NCBI RefSeq assembly: GCF_028728065.1
Contig: NZ_CP117812.1
Location: forward strand, 1,860,001-1,924,000
Reading direction: 5' to 3'
From: Lentisphaera profundi
Lineage (GTDB): Bacteria > Verrucomicrobiota > Lentisphaeria > Lentisphaerales > Lentisphaeraceae
Length of the DNA stretch: 64,000 nucleotides
How positions within the stretch are numbered: the first letter of the stretch is position 1; every line of letters begins with the position of its first letter. Below the pieces are notes generated by a model that was not told the origin of the DNA, did not search any database, and saw only the letters and a program-made list of their open reading frames with translations. Shown in pieces: positions 26,082 through 35,618 of the stretch. Made by a program: the position numbers and the translations under genes.

Positions 26082-26744
26082 ATGAATAAGATTCTCACTT
26101 GGATTGACAACACGCCTCTACCATCCTCAAATAATAAAATCTTTTGCATTGGTCGCAACTACAAAGCCCACGCACATGAACTAGGCAATGAACTCCCTCA
26201 AGAACCCGTGATATTCATGAAAGGCTCAAACGCAATAAGCTCCCTAAGTCCTCACTTTTCCTTACCTGAAAATCGTGGCTTAATTCATCATGAGCTAGAA
26301 ATTGCATTGCTCATTGGAGAAACTTTAAAAAATGCTTCAGAAGAAGAATGTCGACAAGCTATCATTGGCATTGGCTTAGGACTCGACCTCACACTAAGAG
26401 AATTACAAAATCACTTGAAATCAAAACAATTGCCTTGGGAACGAGCTAAGAGCTTTGATGGTAGCGCTCCCATAAGCAACTTTATCCCTATCTCACAAAA
26501 CACTGATTTACAAAACTTATATTTTTCTCTTAAAGTAAACGATGAATACCGTCAGCAAGGATGGACCGGTGATATGATATTCCCCTGTACAAAACTCTTA
26601 AGTTTCATATCACAGGAATTCACTGTTGACGCGGGAGACATCATCCTTACAGGGACTCCGAAAGGTGTATCAGAACTCAAAGCTAAGGATACGCTTGAAT
26701 GCACCATACAAGGACAGCAAACTCACTACTCAGTCGTTGTATAG
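26082..26744 (+). CDS. Fumarylacetoacetate hydrolase family protein
   Basis: 220 residues, the size of the short FAH-domain proteins such as YcgM or FAHD1. FCIGRNYKAHAHELGN, PVIFMKGSNAI, the metal-binding HHELEIALLIG and the Asp in GLGLDLTLRELQ, then KSFDGSAPI and GDIILTGTPKGVS all fit. The family includes oxaloacetate tautomerases and decarboxylases and 2-hydroxyhepta-2,4-diene-1,7-dioate isomerases. The exact substrate cannot be told. No pathway partners lie nearby. Confidence 0.88.
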   Translation: MNKILTWIDNTPLPSSNNKIFCIGRNYKAHAHELGNELPQEPVIFMKGSNAISSLSPHFSLPENRGLIHHELEIALLIGETLKNASEEECRQAIIGIGLGLDLTLRELQNHLKSKQLPWERAKSFDGSAPISNFIPISQNTDLQNLYFSLKVNDEYRQQGWTGDMIFPCTKLLSFISQEFTVDAGDIILTGTPKGVSELKAKDTLECTIQGQQTHYSVVV

Positions 26745-26903
26745 GGACCATATGATCCATGGTAATGATCAGTAATATAACGTAGCTATTTTCAAAATAA
26801 GTATAATTATTAAGGATTCTTCCCTCAATATTAACTGAAAAGTATTTAATTATACAAATCATTATAGTATAGTAAAGCCGTCAATAATCTTAATGAGTTT
26901 GCT

Positions 26904-27359
26904 ATGTCTAACCGCACTTATCAATGCCATGCTTGTAATCGTGTCAATAATTACAATCAAAAATTTTGTAATAATTGCGAAACCCCTGCCGCAGTTGCTG
27001 CTCTCAGAAGCACCGGCAAAGATATTTTACCCTGCGATTTCCTCTTCGCTCTACTCCCCATTGAACAGTCTGTAGGCTCAGGCATTCATTCTGACGTACT
27101 CTTACCCCTCAATGACATTCCCGCTCATCATTGTAACTTGGAGTTTTCACGAGACTTATTCACCATCACTTCTCCAGCAAGTCATTTGGCTATTCGACTC
27201 AACGGCAAAGCCATTAAAGTTAACCAAAAATACCGACTTGAGCACGGTTGCTTAATAAGCTTCGCCAATGAGGAATTTGAACTTATTTACTTTAACAAAA
27301 AAACCGCAGCCCAAAACTACAAAAACCTAAACTCCAAGACCTGGCTTATAATGCCGTAA
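26904..27359 (+). CDS. Zinc-ribbon plus FHA-like domain, 5' half of a split gene
   Basis: 151 residues before the stop. It begins YQCHACNRVNNYNQKFCNNC (a CxxC-CxxC zinc ribbon), then an FHA-like region about 45-125 (SGIHSDVLLPLNDIPAHHCNLEF, IRLNGKAIKVNQKYRLEHG). FHA domains read phosphothreonine. After the A7 run at 27297-27303 the frame soon stops, while the -1 frame continues without stop into the GAF gene. I think the original gene product is FHA-GAF, about 405 residues. Confidence 0.65.
   Translation: MSNRTYQCHACNRVNNYNQKFCNNCETPAAVAALRSTGKDILPCDFLFALLPIEQSVGSGIHSDVLLPLNDIPAHHCNLEFSRDLFTITSPASHLAIRLNGKAIKVNQKYRLEHGCLISFANEEFELIYFNKKTAAQNYKNLNSKTWLIMP
27297..27303 (+). other. A7 run, probable frameshift point
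   Basis: Seven A at 27297-27303. The upstream frame reads AAA AAA ACC; a -1 shift (or one extra A) reads AAA AAA AAC and stays open to 28120. Such runs are prone to polymerase slippage in transcription and to sequencing or mutation errors. Confidence 0.6.
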
Positions 27360-28120
27360 GTACATCCACAACTCGTCAATTACAGAGTATCGTCTTCAAA
27401 AACAAACTAATGGATTGCTACTCAGCGGAAGATATCTTTTCTTTAAGTGCGGATACTATTTTACTGATGACGGGCCTAGAACGTGCCTATGGCTTTCTCA
27501 TTGAAAATAATAACGAAGAAATGAATCTCAGAGAGATCATAGCAAAAAATTCAAATTTCTTGCCTATCAAAGAAAAGAATTTTACCATTTCTCAATCCAT
27601 AGTAAATAAAGTTTTAGATAACCAAAATTCCGTATACATCAGCAATGCCGATAGCAATAACAACAAATCACAATCTATGTTCGATTTCGATATAAAAACA
27701 GTCATCTGTATCCCACTCAGTCATACAAATGAAAAATTAGAAAAAAAACTGATCGGCATTTTATATATTGATAAACAATACAGTTCCCACCCCTTACCAT
27801 CTAAACTTGAAACCAGCCTAAAAACAATCGCTTCGATGACCGCCAACTCAATACTTAGCATAAAGAATCCATCCCTAGCCAAAATGACACCTGAATTTAG
27901 ACAAAAATACCAGTTTATCAATAGCGAGATTCACAATATAAAATCAACGCTAAGTACAAGTTCGAAACTTATTAATAAATTTGATTATGGAAATCCGAGC
28001 GCTTTAAAAACTATTCTTCGTGAATGTCGCAAGGACTTAATGCGATTGACAAGAACTATTTCACCTCCGATTCAGCACACTACAAGTAAAAGTATTGAGG
28101 AACAAACTAGCCATTTTTAA
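27302..28120 (+). CDS. GAF-domain protein, 3' half of a split gene
   Basis: The frame is open from 27302; an ATG at 27410 would start mid-domain. Residues after TTRQLQSIVFKNKLMD give a GAF domain: FSLSADTILLMTGLERAYGF, ISQSIVNKVLDNQNSVYISN, IKTVICIPLSHT, KLIGILYIDKQYS. A helical C-terminus follows (LKTILRECRKDLMRL). GAF domains bind small ligands or dimerise in signalling. The gene lacks a kinase, phosphatase or cyclase output domain. A ferredoxin gene starts 37 bp after its stop. Confidence 0.65.
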   Translation, partial: NRSPKLQKPKLQDLAYNAVSTSTTRQLQSIVFKNKLMDCYSAEDIFSLSADTILLMTGLERAYGFLIENNNEEMNLREIIAKNSNFLPIKEKNFTISQSIVNKVLDNQNSVYISNADSNNNKSQSMFDFDIKTVICIPLSHTNEKLEKKLIGILYIDKQYSSHPLPSKLETSLKTIASMTANSILSIKNPSLAKMTPEFRQKYQFINSEIHNIKSTLSTSSKLINKFDYGNPSALKTILRECRKDLMRLTRTISPPIQHTTSKSIEEQTSHF

Positions 28121-28157
28121 ACTTTGTGATATTATTTATCCAAACGCAGGAACTAAA

Positions 28158-28427
28158 ATGGCTTACTCAATACTTTTCAGCTTATCTAAAAAAACTATAG
28201 CATACGACCCTAAGGCCAATAGTTTTTACTCAATCCTAGATTTAGCTGATAAAGCAGGACTTAACATACGTCGAGGATGCCGTAGCGGACATTGCGGCAC
28301 TTGCTCCGTGCCTTTAATAAAAGGTAAAGTGGAACATATTTTTGGTGATAAAATGGCGAATCAATCTCCGCCAAATATCCTCTCTTGCTCTTTTAAACCC
28401 AAATCAGATTTAATCATAGAGGCCTAA
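28158..28427 (+). CDS. 2Fe-2S ferredoxin
   Basis: Start at MAYSILF (89 residues); a longer start at 28095 overlaps the preceding gene. The cluster ligands are CRSGHCGTC and the later Cys in ILSCSF, the plant-type pattern. It carries electrons at low potential. Its stop overlaps by one base the start of the 4Fe-4S protein, so the two are translationally coupled and probably work together. Confidence 0.9.
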   Translation: MAYSILFSLSKKTIAYDPKANSFYSILDLADKAGLNIRRGCRSGHCGTCSVPLIKGKVEHIFGDKMANQSPPNILSCSFKPKSDLIIEA

Positions 28428-29035
28428 TGGAAAATCGACGCAGTTTATTTCGAGGTTTTAAAAACTTTGGCTCGCTCATGCGTGATGTTGTACATGAGCA
28501 CAAAGAAATTAAAAAAGAAGAAAATAAGAACCCCCAAGCTCCTGCCGAATTTTTTCGGCCTCCTGGGGCTTTACCTGAGAATGATTTTCTAAATAAATGC
28601 ACACAATGTAACGATTGTATGGAAGCCTGTACTCCCGGCGCTATTTATAAACATTTTGACCCAAGCTCAAAAGCAAACTTAACGCCCATCATTGCCCAAG
28701 AGGTCATCCCTTGCGAGCTCTGTGTCGACACACCCTGTGTCACTGCCTGCCAAGAAGGCGCACTAGTCTTAAATGAAGGCGAAGCCCCCATTGTCGGCAA
28801 AGCACAGATCTACATCGATCATTGCTATTCATGGAACGGAGAGGATCCCGAGTGTTCCGCCTGTTCAGATGCTTGTCCTTTGCCCGAAAAAGCCATACAA
28901 GCAGATTCTCAAGGACGTATGCGCGTCAAATCATCGCTTTGCAATGGCTGCGGTCTCTGTACTCATGTATGTCCAGAGTACCACAATGCAATCAAAATCG
29001 TCCCTCTTACAGAAGAACGTACAACGCCTCAGTAA
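28427..29035 (+). CDS. 4Fe-4S ferredoxin (NapF/NapG/MauM-like)
   Basis: 202 residues. Four cysteine-rich blocks are visible: CTQCNDCMEAC, CELCVDTPCVTAC, CSACSDACPLPEKAI and CNGCGLCTHVC, enough for about four 4Fe-4S clusters, as in periplasmic nitrate-reductase accessory ferredoxins. There is no Tat motif here, so it is cytoplasmic. No nap genes are nearby. It likely shuttles electrons for an unknown partner with the preceding 2Fe-2S protein. Confidence 0.85.
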   Translation: MENRRSLFRGFKNFGSLMRDVVHEHKEIKKEENKNPQAPAEFFRPPGALPENDFLNKCTQCNDCMEACTPGAIYKHFDPSSKANLTPIIAQEVIPCELCVDTPCVTACQEGALVLNEGEAPIVGKAQIYIDHCYSWNGEDPECSACSDACPLPEKAIQADSQGRMRVKSSLCNGCGLCTHVCPEYHNAIKIVPLTEERTTPQ

Positions 29036-29037
29036 AA

Positions 29038-30009
29038 CTAAGCGTCAAATTTGATCCCGAAATTATCACAAATCTCTTTGAAATCATCCTGTAAAGGTGC
29101 TGTAAAAGTCATGATTTCTTGAGTTCCTGGATGGATAATTCTCGTTCTCCAAGCATGTAATATATGGCGATCGGGAGATTCTTTTTCATCTAAACGTCTT
29201 ACTCCGTAAAATTTATCGCCGACGATCGGATGATTAATTCCCGCCATATGCACTCGGATCTGATGCGTTCGCCCAGTATCAATTTTCAACTTCACCAAAG
29301 AGGCCCCATTATTATCTGCAAGAACTTTATAATGACTAATGGCTTCCTTACCACGATTTGCATCGTTTGTGTTTTCCATCTTCTGCCTATTTGAGCGAGA
29401 TCTACCGATATTCGTTTTAATCGTATCACGACCTACACGTATTGTTCCACGGCAAAGTGCTACGTAGTACTTCTCTACATCACGACGGGCAAAAGAGCGA
29501 CTTAATTTATCAAGATTCTTTGCGCTTTTCGCAACAATAATAACTCCGGAAGTTTCTTTATCTAAGCGATGAACTATACCTGGACGACTATTACCTTCAT
29601 CCATTGAAGAAAAGGTCGCTAAATCACGGCCAAGCAAAGCGTTAACCAATGTACCGGAATGATTGCCTGCACCAGGATGCACCACCATACCAGCAGGCTT
29701 ATTCACAACTAAAATATCATCATCTTCATAAATAATATCTAAGGGAATATCTTCGGGAAGCAAAGCACTTTCTTCCTGTTCATCTGGCATTTTATAATAA
29801 ACCAAATCTCCTTCAATCACATTCTCAGATATTCGCGCAGGAAGTTTTGCTCCTGAACGAATGAGCTCAAAAGCACCTTCTTTTAAACTTTTCTGTAAAA
29901 ACGTTCTTGAACGATCAGGTAGCTGTACCGAAATATATCTATCTAAACGCTGACATTCGGAAATCTCATCCACAACCCATCCATGAGTAAAACCTTCTGG
30001 AATTTCCAT
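29038..30009 (-). CDS. RluA-family pseudouridine synthase (RluD/RluC type)
   Basis: 323 residues. An N-terminal S4 RNA-binding domain (ECQRLDRYISVQL, SRTFLQKSLKEGAFEL) is followed by the catalytic domain with the active-site block GIVHRLDKETSGVIIVAKS (catalytic Asp in RLDKxTSG) and GRTHQIRVHMA. It modifies uridines in large-subunit rRNA. RluD-like is favoured by length and S4 domain. The gene starts 4 bp after the lgt stop codon. Confidence 0.92.
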   Translation of the reverse strand: MEIPEGFTHGWVVDEISECQRLDRYISVQLPDRSRTFLQKSLKEGAFELIRSGAKLPARISENVIEGDLVYYKMPDEQEESALLPEDIPLDIIYEDDDILVVNKPAGMVVHPGAGNHSGTLVNALLGRDLATFSSMDEGNSRPGIVHRLDKETSGVIIVAKSAKNLDKLSRSFARRDVEKYYVALCRGTIRVGRDTIKTNIGRSRSNRQKMENTNDANRGKEAISHYKVLADNNGASLVKLKIDTGRTHQIRVHMAGINHPIVGDKFYGVRRLDEKESPDRHILHAWRTRIIHPGTQEIMTFTAPLQDDFKEICDNFGIKFDA

Positions 30010-30012
30010 ATA

Positions 30013-30852
30013 CTAATCCTTCTCTAATTTGGGAAAATCATATTCCCGATTACGACGACACAAGGCAATTATTACACAACCAAGTGCTAATGTACCCAAT
30101 GCAATATATTGCGCCAAAGACAAACCAGCAGTTAAATCCTGATCGTCACGAAAAAACTCTACTGTAAAGCGCCAAAGACTATAAACACAAAAATATAATC
30201 CAAAAATCATCCCTGGCTTTGCTAGCTTCTTACTTACATAACATAATAAAATACAAATACTCACTAAAGCAAACACTGCATATAAGGGGGCTGGATGCAC
30301 TGCCATTGACAAGTCTGAACTCGGCTCAATCAAACCTCGCTTTAAGTGATCTGACCAAGGAAAACTCCCTTTAGGGTACTGAACTGCTAAAGCTTGTATA
30401 TCACATTTCCCGCCGAAGCAACAACCATTAAGAAAACAGCCCACTCGCCCAAAGGCATGAGCCAAGGCTATACAGGGCGCAGCTATATCTAAAGCTGTCA
30501 AAAACTTGATCCCATTACGTCTACAGACAAAGTAGGCAATTATCAAACCACCGATCAAGCCTCCTTGAAAAACCAAGCCTCCTTCCTGAAAAGCAAAAAC
30601 TTTCGAAAATGGGCGATTAGCAAAATTCTCCTCCCAATAACGCACAACAAATAATAAGCGTGCACCCAAAATAGCCCCAATCATAGAGTAAAAAAGCGTG
30701 GTCTCCACCTTCTCTGGATCTTGTCCATAAAGCTTTGATCGTCTCTTTAATAGAAACAAAGCAGCCAAAAAGCCACTGGCAGCCATAACCTGAAACCATC
30801 GTAGTGTTATATGTGTTCCAAAAAGATCGAACTCTAAAAAAATTTCTTTCAT
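30013..30852 (-). CDS. lgt: Prolipoprotein diacylglyceryl transferase
   Basis: 279 residues, several membrane segments. The Lgt signatures are present: LRWFQVMAASGFLAALFLL, GAILGARLLFVVRYW and AHAFGRVGCFLNGCCFGG, which holds the key Arg and Asn-Gly. It transfers diacylglycerol to the cysteine of lipoprotein precursors at the inner membrane. The window encodes several lipoproteins that need it. It shares an operon with the pseudouridine synthase. Confidence 0.95.
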   Translation of the reverse strand: MKEIFLEFDLFGTHITLRWFQVMAASGFLAALFLLKRRSKLYGQDPEKVETTLFYSMIGAILGARLLFVVRYWEENFANRPFSKVFAFQEGGLVFQGGLIGGLIIAYFVCRRNGIKFLTALDIAAPCIALAHAFGRVGCFLNGCCFGGKCDIQALAVQYPKGSFPWSDHLKRGLIEPSSDLSMAVHPAPLYAVFALVSICILLCYVSKKLAKPGMIFGLYFCVYSLWRFTVEFFRDDQDLTAGLSLAQYIALGTLALGCVIIALCRRNREYDFPKLEKD

Positions 30853-31025
30853 AAATATCTTCTAATATTTTTTGTTTTGTGATTTTAGTCGGATTAGTAA
30901 GTAATTCCACAGAAATCGGATACTTTAGTAGACTTATTTGATAATGGGCTAATTCTTAATTAGCTTTTCAAGAGTAAAAAACTGTAGAAAAAACTAAACT
31001 TTTGCGCTTTCGCACCTCATAAATT

Positions 31026-32753
31026 ATGACCAAAAAAAACTACACCTATTACTTATTTTCCTCTGTAATCATATCCCTAGCCTTTCACGCATTGTTAGCT
31101 CTTCTTTTCTCCACACAACTAAAGCACGTCTTCAATACCCTACAGACGAACAACACAAAACCACTTCCAAAAGAGCAGTACCGTAGCCCCGCTCCCAAAG
31201 TTACAAAATGGAAAGCAAAAAACAAAAAAGAACTTGAGAATGAACTCAAAAATGCTCTACGACCTTCTTTAACTCCCGCAAAAATAGATCTCAATGATCT
31301 AAAAATCAACGCTGACATAGCTCCTAAAGTAGATTCTTCTTCACTCGCAGAACTTCAAATGCATAAAAGTTCACAGATCCCTGGTCAATCACTCTCCACA
31401 CAACTTCCTCCACAGATCTATGAAATTAAACCTTTAATTTCAAACAAACACCTATCCGAAGCCAACAAAAGCTTAATTGATCAAAGACTTCCTGATTCAG
31501 ATGACATCGCCACTGAACCCTTGTCTTTTAAAGCGAACCAGGGCAACGGCATTGATGGGTCTGGATCTGGAACTCTCTCAACACCCTCTATTACTCTCCC
31601 TGTAAATAGTATTCGCCCGACAATTCAATTATCTGCTCCCACTGATCCTCGAAAACAGAACTCACTAAGCCTTATTAATAAGCCCAGCCTTCCCCAAATT
31701 TCCGTTAATGAACAGACACAAGGGCAGCTCGATGACGTTTTGAAAATAACTCCACAAACCTATATTGATCCACGAGATCAACAAGGTTATTTTCGCGTTG
31801 ATATAACTCTAGACAAAAACTCTAAACGCCTTATTTCACAAGCAAAAGAAATAATGTTCATACTCGATACCTCCACCAGTATTCGCTATCAACAATTCAC
31901 CAACTTCACTTACGCCATAAAGAAAGGTATTGAAAGCCTCTCTCCTCAAGATCGTTTTAATATCGTAACTTTCAATATCAAAGACCGACGCTGCTTCCCT
32001 GATTATGCACCCGCTAATGAACAGAATATCACTAGAGCACTTGACTTTTTAAGCAATACCAAAAGAGGTGGCAAAACAGATGTCTACAAAAGCCTACGCC
32101 CCTACATATCACAAGGTACTAAACGTGGCTATCCCCGTATTATATACCTAGCCAGCGACGGCAACACCACTAGACGAGGGGGAATTGAAGGCGTCGAGAT
32201 CATCAGTAAAATCACCCAAGAAAACCAAGCTCGCACATCAATCTTTGCCATCAGCAATGGCGACGACACATCTCCTTTCCTCCTTGATTTGCTCACACTA
32301 AGAAACCGCGGTTTTAGCACCCTGCAAGAAGAGCCTGAAGGCTCTGGCCTCATGTTTGAAAATTTTATCAAAACCTATTCCGACACCGTAGTCAGTCAAC
32401 TCAACTATCGCTTTTCTTCACAGATTGACTCAGACGAAATCTTTCCTAAGGAACTCCCCCACTTATATAGAGGTGGAACACTCTCTATTTATGGGAAATT
32501 TAATCCTAATCAAAACTCCACCCTTGTTCAAGTTAAAGGACAAGGCGCAAAAGGCCTTGAAGAAATCACCTTTAAAATTGATTTCAAAAAGTCAGCTCAA
32601 GGAGGCGCGAGCCTTGCGCAGAACTGGGGACATCATAAAATCTTATACTTATTAGGCGAATTAACCGACGACCCTACTGACACCAATATCAAAAACCAAC
32701 TACGACACCTAGTAAATAAATTTAATATCCCTATCCCTTACGAGATAAAGTAA
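31026..32753 (+). CDS. Membrane-anchored vWA-domain protein
   Basis: 575 residues. An N-terminal membrane helix (FSSVIISLAFHALLALLF), then a Pro/Ser-rich, probably disordered linker of about 240 residues with TonB-like features (LPKEQYRSPAPKVT), then a von Willebrand A domain. The MIDAS motif is DTSTSI (near residue 280, D-x-S-x-S), with later T and D metal ligands in GGKTDVYKS and LASDGNTTRRGG. It probably binds a protein partner or matrix outside the inner membrane. No MoxR ATPase or TonB partners are next to it. Confidence 0.8.
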   Translation: MTKKNYTYYLFSSVIISLAFHALLALLFSTQLKHVFNTLQTNNTKPLPKEQYRSPAPKVTKWKAKNKKELENELKNALRPSLTPAKIDLNDLKINADIAPKVDSSSLAELQMHKSSQIPGQSLSTQLPPQIYEIKPLISNKHLSEANKSLIDQRLPDSDDIATEPLSFKANQGNGIDGSGSGTLSTPSITLPVNSIRPTIQLSAPTDPRKQNSLSLINKPSLPQISVNEQTQGQLDDVLKITPQTYIDPRDQQGYFRVDITLDKNSKRLISQAKEIMFILDTSTSIRYQQFTNFTYAIKKGIESLSPQDRFNIVTFNIKDRRCFPDYAPANEQNITRALDFLSNTKRGGKTDVYKSLRPYISQGTKRGYPRIIYLASDGNTTRRGGIEGVEIISKITQENQARTSIFAISNGDDTSPFLLDLLTLRNRGFSTLQEEPEGSGLMFENFIKTYSDTVVSQLNYRFSSQIDSDEIFPKELPHLYRGGTLSIYGKFNPNQNSTLVQVKGQGAKGLEEITFKIDFKKSAQGGASLAQNWGHHKILYLLGELTDDPTDTNIKNQLRHLVNKFNIPIPYEIK

Positions 32754-32892
32754 TTAAATCATTTAGCTAAGACCCTCTAACTGCCCTGGGTGAACGAAGC
32801 TCATTATTGCCTAATGAGGAATGGCCATTTCTTACAGAGCCTATCTCTATGGGCCTAAGTTCCTACTACTTTTATAGCTAATGGCAACATAA

Positions 32893-34791
32893 TCAAAAGT
32901 AATAATTAAAGCTCAAACCAAACTCATTCCAATCTTGGTGAAAGGAATCAGTCCATTTAAAAAAACCATTGACATTTAAGCTCTTACTTAGGCTCCAGTT
33001 CAAACTACTTTTTAGCTCAGTCATTTTATTACTCTGACCCAAAACCGCCCAAGACTGCCTTCCAGATAACTGAGCTGAACTATGCTGATTGATATAATAT
33101 ATAGTCCCTAACTCTGGGCCTATAGAAAGCATATAACTGTCATTAAGCACACCTGAAAAATGCGCTGATGGACGCAACAAACCGTAAACCAAAAAAGAAT
33201 CATTCAACTCTGAACTCTGCCCAAAACCCGTATCCACATAAGTAGCCACATGCAAATCGTCATCATCCTCTCTCAAACGCATTGATTCCGCTCCTATATC
33301 AACAATCCATGACATAGGATTAAAATATTCATCCACAGGACTTAAAGAATTTATACTCACCAGCTGAAACTTTCTTAACTCCACATCTTTATCATCGTAA
33401 AAGTAATATAGGTCAGTATTGAGCACCTCAATGGAACTACCTTTCAAATACCCCGCCCAATCATCCTCTAGAGCATGATATGCCGCCCTTAGACTCAAAC
33501 CCACAAAACCTTGATCATCATACGCACCCGTTGTCATTTTTACTCTCATCGAGTCATGACCTTCTGCAGGATCAAAGGGTCTTTCAAAAGTATAAGGCAC
33601 TTCATTTCGCCCAAGCTTAGCACGCTTACGCAAGGTCTCTAAATAGAGGTCTTGATACTCCTCTTGTGTCATTTCTCCCGCAGCTAAATGAATCAGCATC
33701 AACTCTATCGCGACATCATAAACTCTCCTTTGCTCATCTAAAGCGTAGCTCGACAAAAGCAATTCATCTTTTTCATCCGCCACTCTTCTCGATAAAACTT
33801 TTGAGAGATATTTTTGACTTGGCTTAAGAGGAGAGGCTATCGTACGTATTCTAGTTGATTTAGAGGGCCGATAACGGCCCATTTCAACCAAGTCATTAAC
33901 TTTAACTAACTTGATTGTATCCACAGGCAATACCCAATAATCATTGGCTTGCCGAGCCAAATTCATTCCAGGTCGAGCTGCATCAATTGCAAACAATAAA
34001 TTATAAGAACAGTTTTCATCAAAGAAATAATAATCCGAACGAATTTTTTCCATTTCAATAACATGCATTAAAACTCTTTCGACTTCCTTCTGTGTAAACT
34101 TAAAATCATACTCCCACACATCTCTCATATTATGATCCGAGTACTCAATGACTTTTTCAAAGTATCGAACAATACTGAACGTACCTGGGTACATGCCTAA
34201 CACGCCTTTTATAGCAAACTTTAAACCATCCGTTTCCTCAGTCCTTGCTGAGTAATTCACTGAATACGCCATTAATTTCTTATTGCGCTTACCTTCAATA
34301 TTCAACAAAGTGTGACCAAATAAGGAAGAGGGGTTATTCATGTACTGACTCGGAAAAATCAACTGGACTTTGTTTGGATCTATATTTTTCAAGATCCTTG
34401 CAAATTTGGGACTGTAATTTGCTACAAAAACTTTTTTAGCTTCAGGAAGCTCCTCTAACAACCAATCTAAACGTGCAGGAAAAAGATTAATCGCATGCTC
34501 ATTATCACTTGGATCACCTACAGCGAAAGCCTCAAGACAAGCTTCTAACTCTGCCTGTGGATTAAATTTACCGGTCGGCGATAAAAAAAAGTTTTCATCA
34601 TCAACAACACTGGCTTGTGAAAAAAAACCATCATCATAATGAAGTAAATTTAACCAATGATCCTTACTTGCTACATTTCTATTTTTTGCGAGCTCTTTTA
34701 AACTCGCTAAGTCCATCGCACCTACCGAAATAGTCAGTAGGAAGCATATAAAATACTTCATCATACCCCTTAATATATTGATCTCTTTCAA
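32893..34791 (-). CDS. DUF4105 outer-membrane-type protein
   Basis: 632 residues with a signal peptide (MKYFICFLLTISVGAMD after an alternative start). The DUF4105 core is recognised by MNNPSSLFGHTLLNIEG, then FDENCSYNLLFAID around residue 260; a Cys and His arrangement suggests a papain-like fold. The C-terminal 230 residues have repeated amphipathic strands ending in FGLSFNYYF, typical of an outer-membrane barrel. Function unknown in the family. It is transcribed as a single gene with its own terminator-free 3' end. Confidence 0.8.
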   Translation of the reverse strand: MKEINILRGMMKYFICFLLTISVGAMDLASLKELAKNRNVASKDHWLNLLHYDDGFFSQASVVDDENFFLSPTGKFNPQAELEACLEAFAVGDPSDNEHAINLFPARLDWLLEELPEAKKVFVANYSPKFARILKNIDPNKVQLIFPSQYMNNPSSLFGHTLLNIEGKRNKKLMAYSVNYSARTEETDGLKFAIKGVLGMYPGTFSIVRYFEKVIEYSDHNMRDVWEYDFKFTQKEVERVLMHVIEMEKIRSDYYFFDENCSYNLLFAIDAARPGMNLARQANDYWVLPVDTIKLVKVNDLVEMGRYRPSKSTRIRTIASPLKPSQKYLSKVLSRRVADEKDELLLSSYALDEQRRVYDVAIELMLIHLAAGEMTQEEYQDLYLETLRKRAKLGRNEVPYTFERPFDPAEGHDSMRVKMTTGAYDDQGFVGLSLRAAYHALEDDWAGYLKGSSIEVLNTDLYYFYDDKDVELRKFQLVSINSLSPVDEYFNPMSWIVDIGAESMRLREDDDDLHVATYVDTGFGQSSELNDSFLVYGLLRPSAHFSGVLNDSYMLSIGPELGTIYYINQHSSAQLSGRQSWAVLGQSNKMTELKSSLNWSLSKSLNVNGFFKWTDSFHQDWNEFGLSFNYYF

Positions 34792-34840
34792 TATACTTTA
34801 TCTGTCTAACTTAAATAGTAATAACACGCTATCTAGGCAC

Positions 34841-34869
34841 AAAAAAGCCATCGATTTTCATCGATGGCT
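34841..34869 (-). terminator. Intrinsic terminator of the DUF3015 gene
   Basis: On the minus strand AGCCATCGA-tgaaaa-TCGATGGCT is followed by T6. It lies 24 bp after the stop codon. Confidence 0.9.
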
Positions 34870-34892
34870 ATCAACTACAAGTTAGCTAAGAC

Positions 34893-35339
34893 TTAGCTTT
34901 TAGCAATATCCATGATATTGGATACAACTTCAGTGTGAGTCACTTCATTTGTAGTGTAGATATTAGCAAAGTTTTCTTGAAGCTCAGCTCTGAAAGCCTC
35001 TGTGTCTTCAACTTTAAGAATGCCTGCAATTGTATCAACTGCTTCGCCTTCGCCCATAGCGATATCTTTCGCTACGTTATCCATATTACCCGCAATGAAA
35101 ATATTCATCTGCTCTTGAGCCCAAAATTCTGCTGGTTTTTCAGCATCTAGTGTACCAGAAGTAATAGCAAATGTTTGATTACAAAAAATATGATTAGTTG
35201 TTACAGCTGCAGTCTGAGACATTAGACCATCTGAATCCTTAAAGATCATTGTACCAACACCAACACCAACGTTGTCTTGCGGTACTGCAAACGCGCTTAC
35301 TGCACCAAAGAATAAGATTGACGATACGAATTTTTTCAT
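34893..35339 (-). CDS. DUF3015 exported protein
   Basis: 148 residues with signal MKKFVSSILFFGAVSAFA. VGVGTMIFKDSDG, SQTAAVTTNHIFCNQTFAITSGT and later KPAEFWAQEQMNIFIAGNMD match the DUF3015 family (G-x-G-x-M-I ... NQTFAITSGT). Expected in the periplasm. It has no known function. It has its own terminator and probably its own promoter. Confidence 0.85.
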   Translation of the reverse strand: MKKFVSSILFFGAVSAFAVPQDNVGVGVGTMIFKDSDGLMSQTAAVTTNHIFCNQTFAITSGTLDAEKPAEFWAQEQMNIFIAGNMDNVAKDIAMGEGEAVDTIAGILKVEDTEAFRAELQENFANIYTTNEVTHTEVVSNIMDIAKS

Positions 35340-35618
35340 TGTACTACCTCTTTATTTTTGTTAGGGTTGCATAATTCTACAAGATCAAATTACACAAGGC
35401 AAGATTTTTACCCACCTCAAGGCTCACATTAATGAATTTTTAATATATCTTAGTCCTCAAAAATTAATCGCATTTTTTCTATCTAAGCCCCTTGCAGGAA
35501 ATACTTTTTACGATACCTTAGCCACTCTTCAATTGATCGCACCAGCTCTCTCATACCAAACGACGTGCCATCGAGTCTAGATTTAATATTATATGAATTA
35601 AGCTATAGGGACAAATAC

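Noticed and set aside
27410-28120. Independent GAF gene starting at 27410
   Set aside because: The ATG falls inside the helix that precedes the GAF domain, and the frame is open back to the A7 run, so the start is likely upstream through a frame change.
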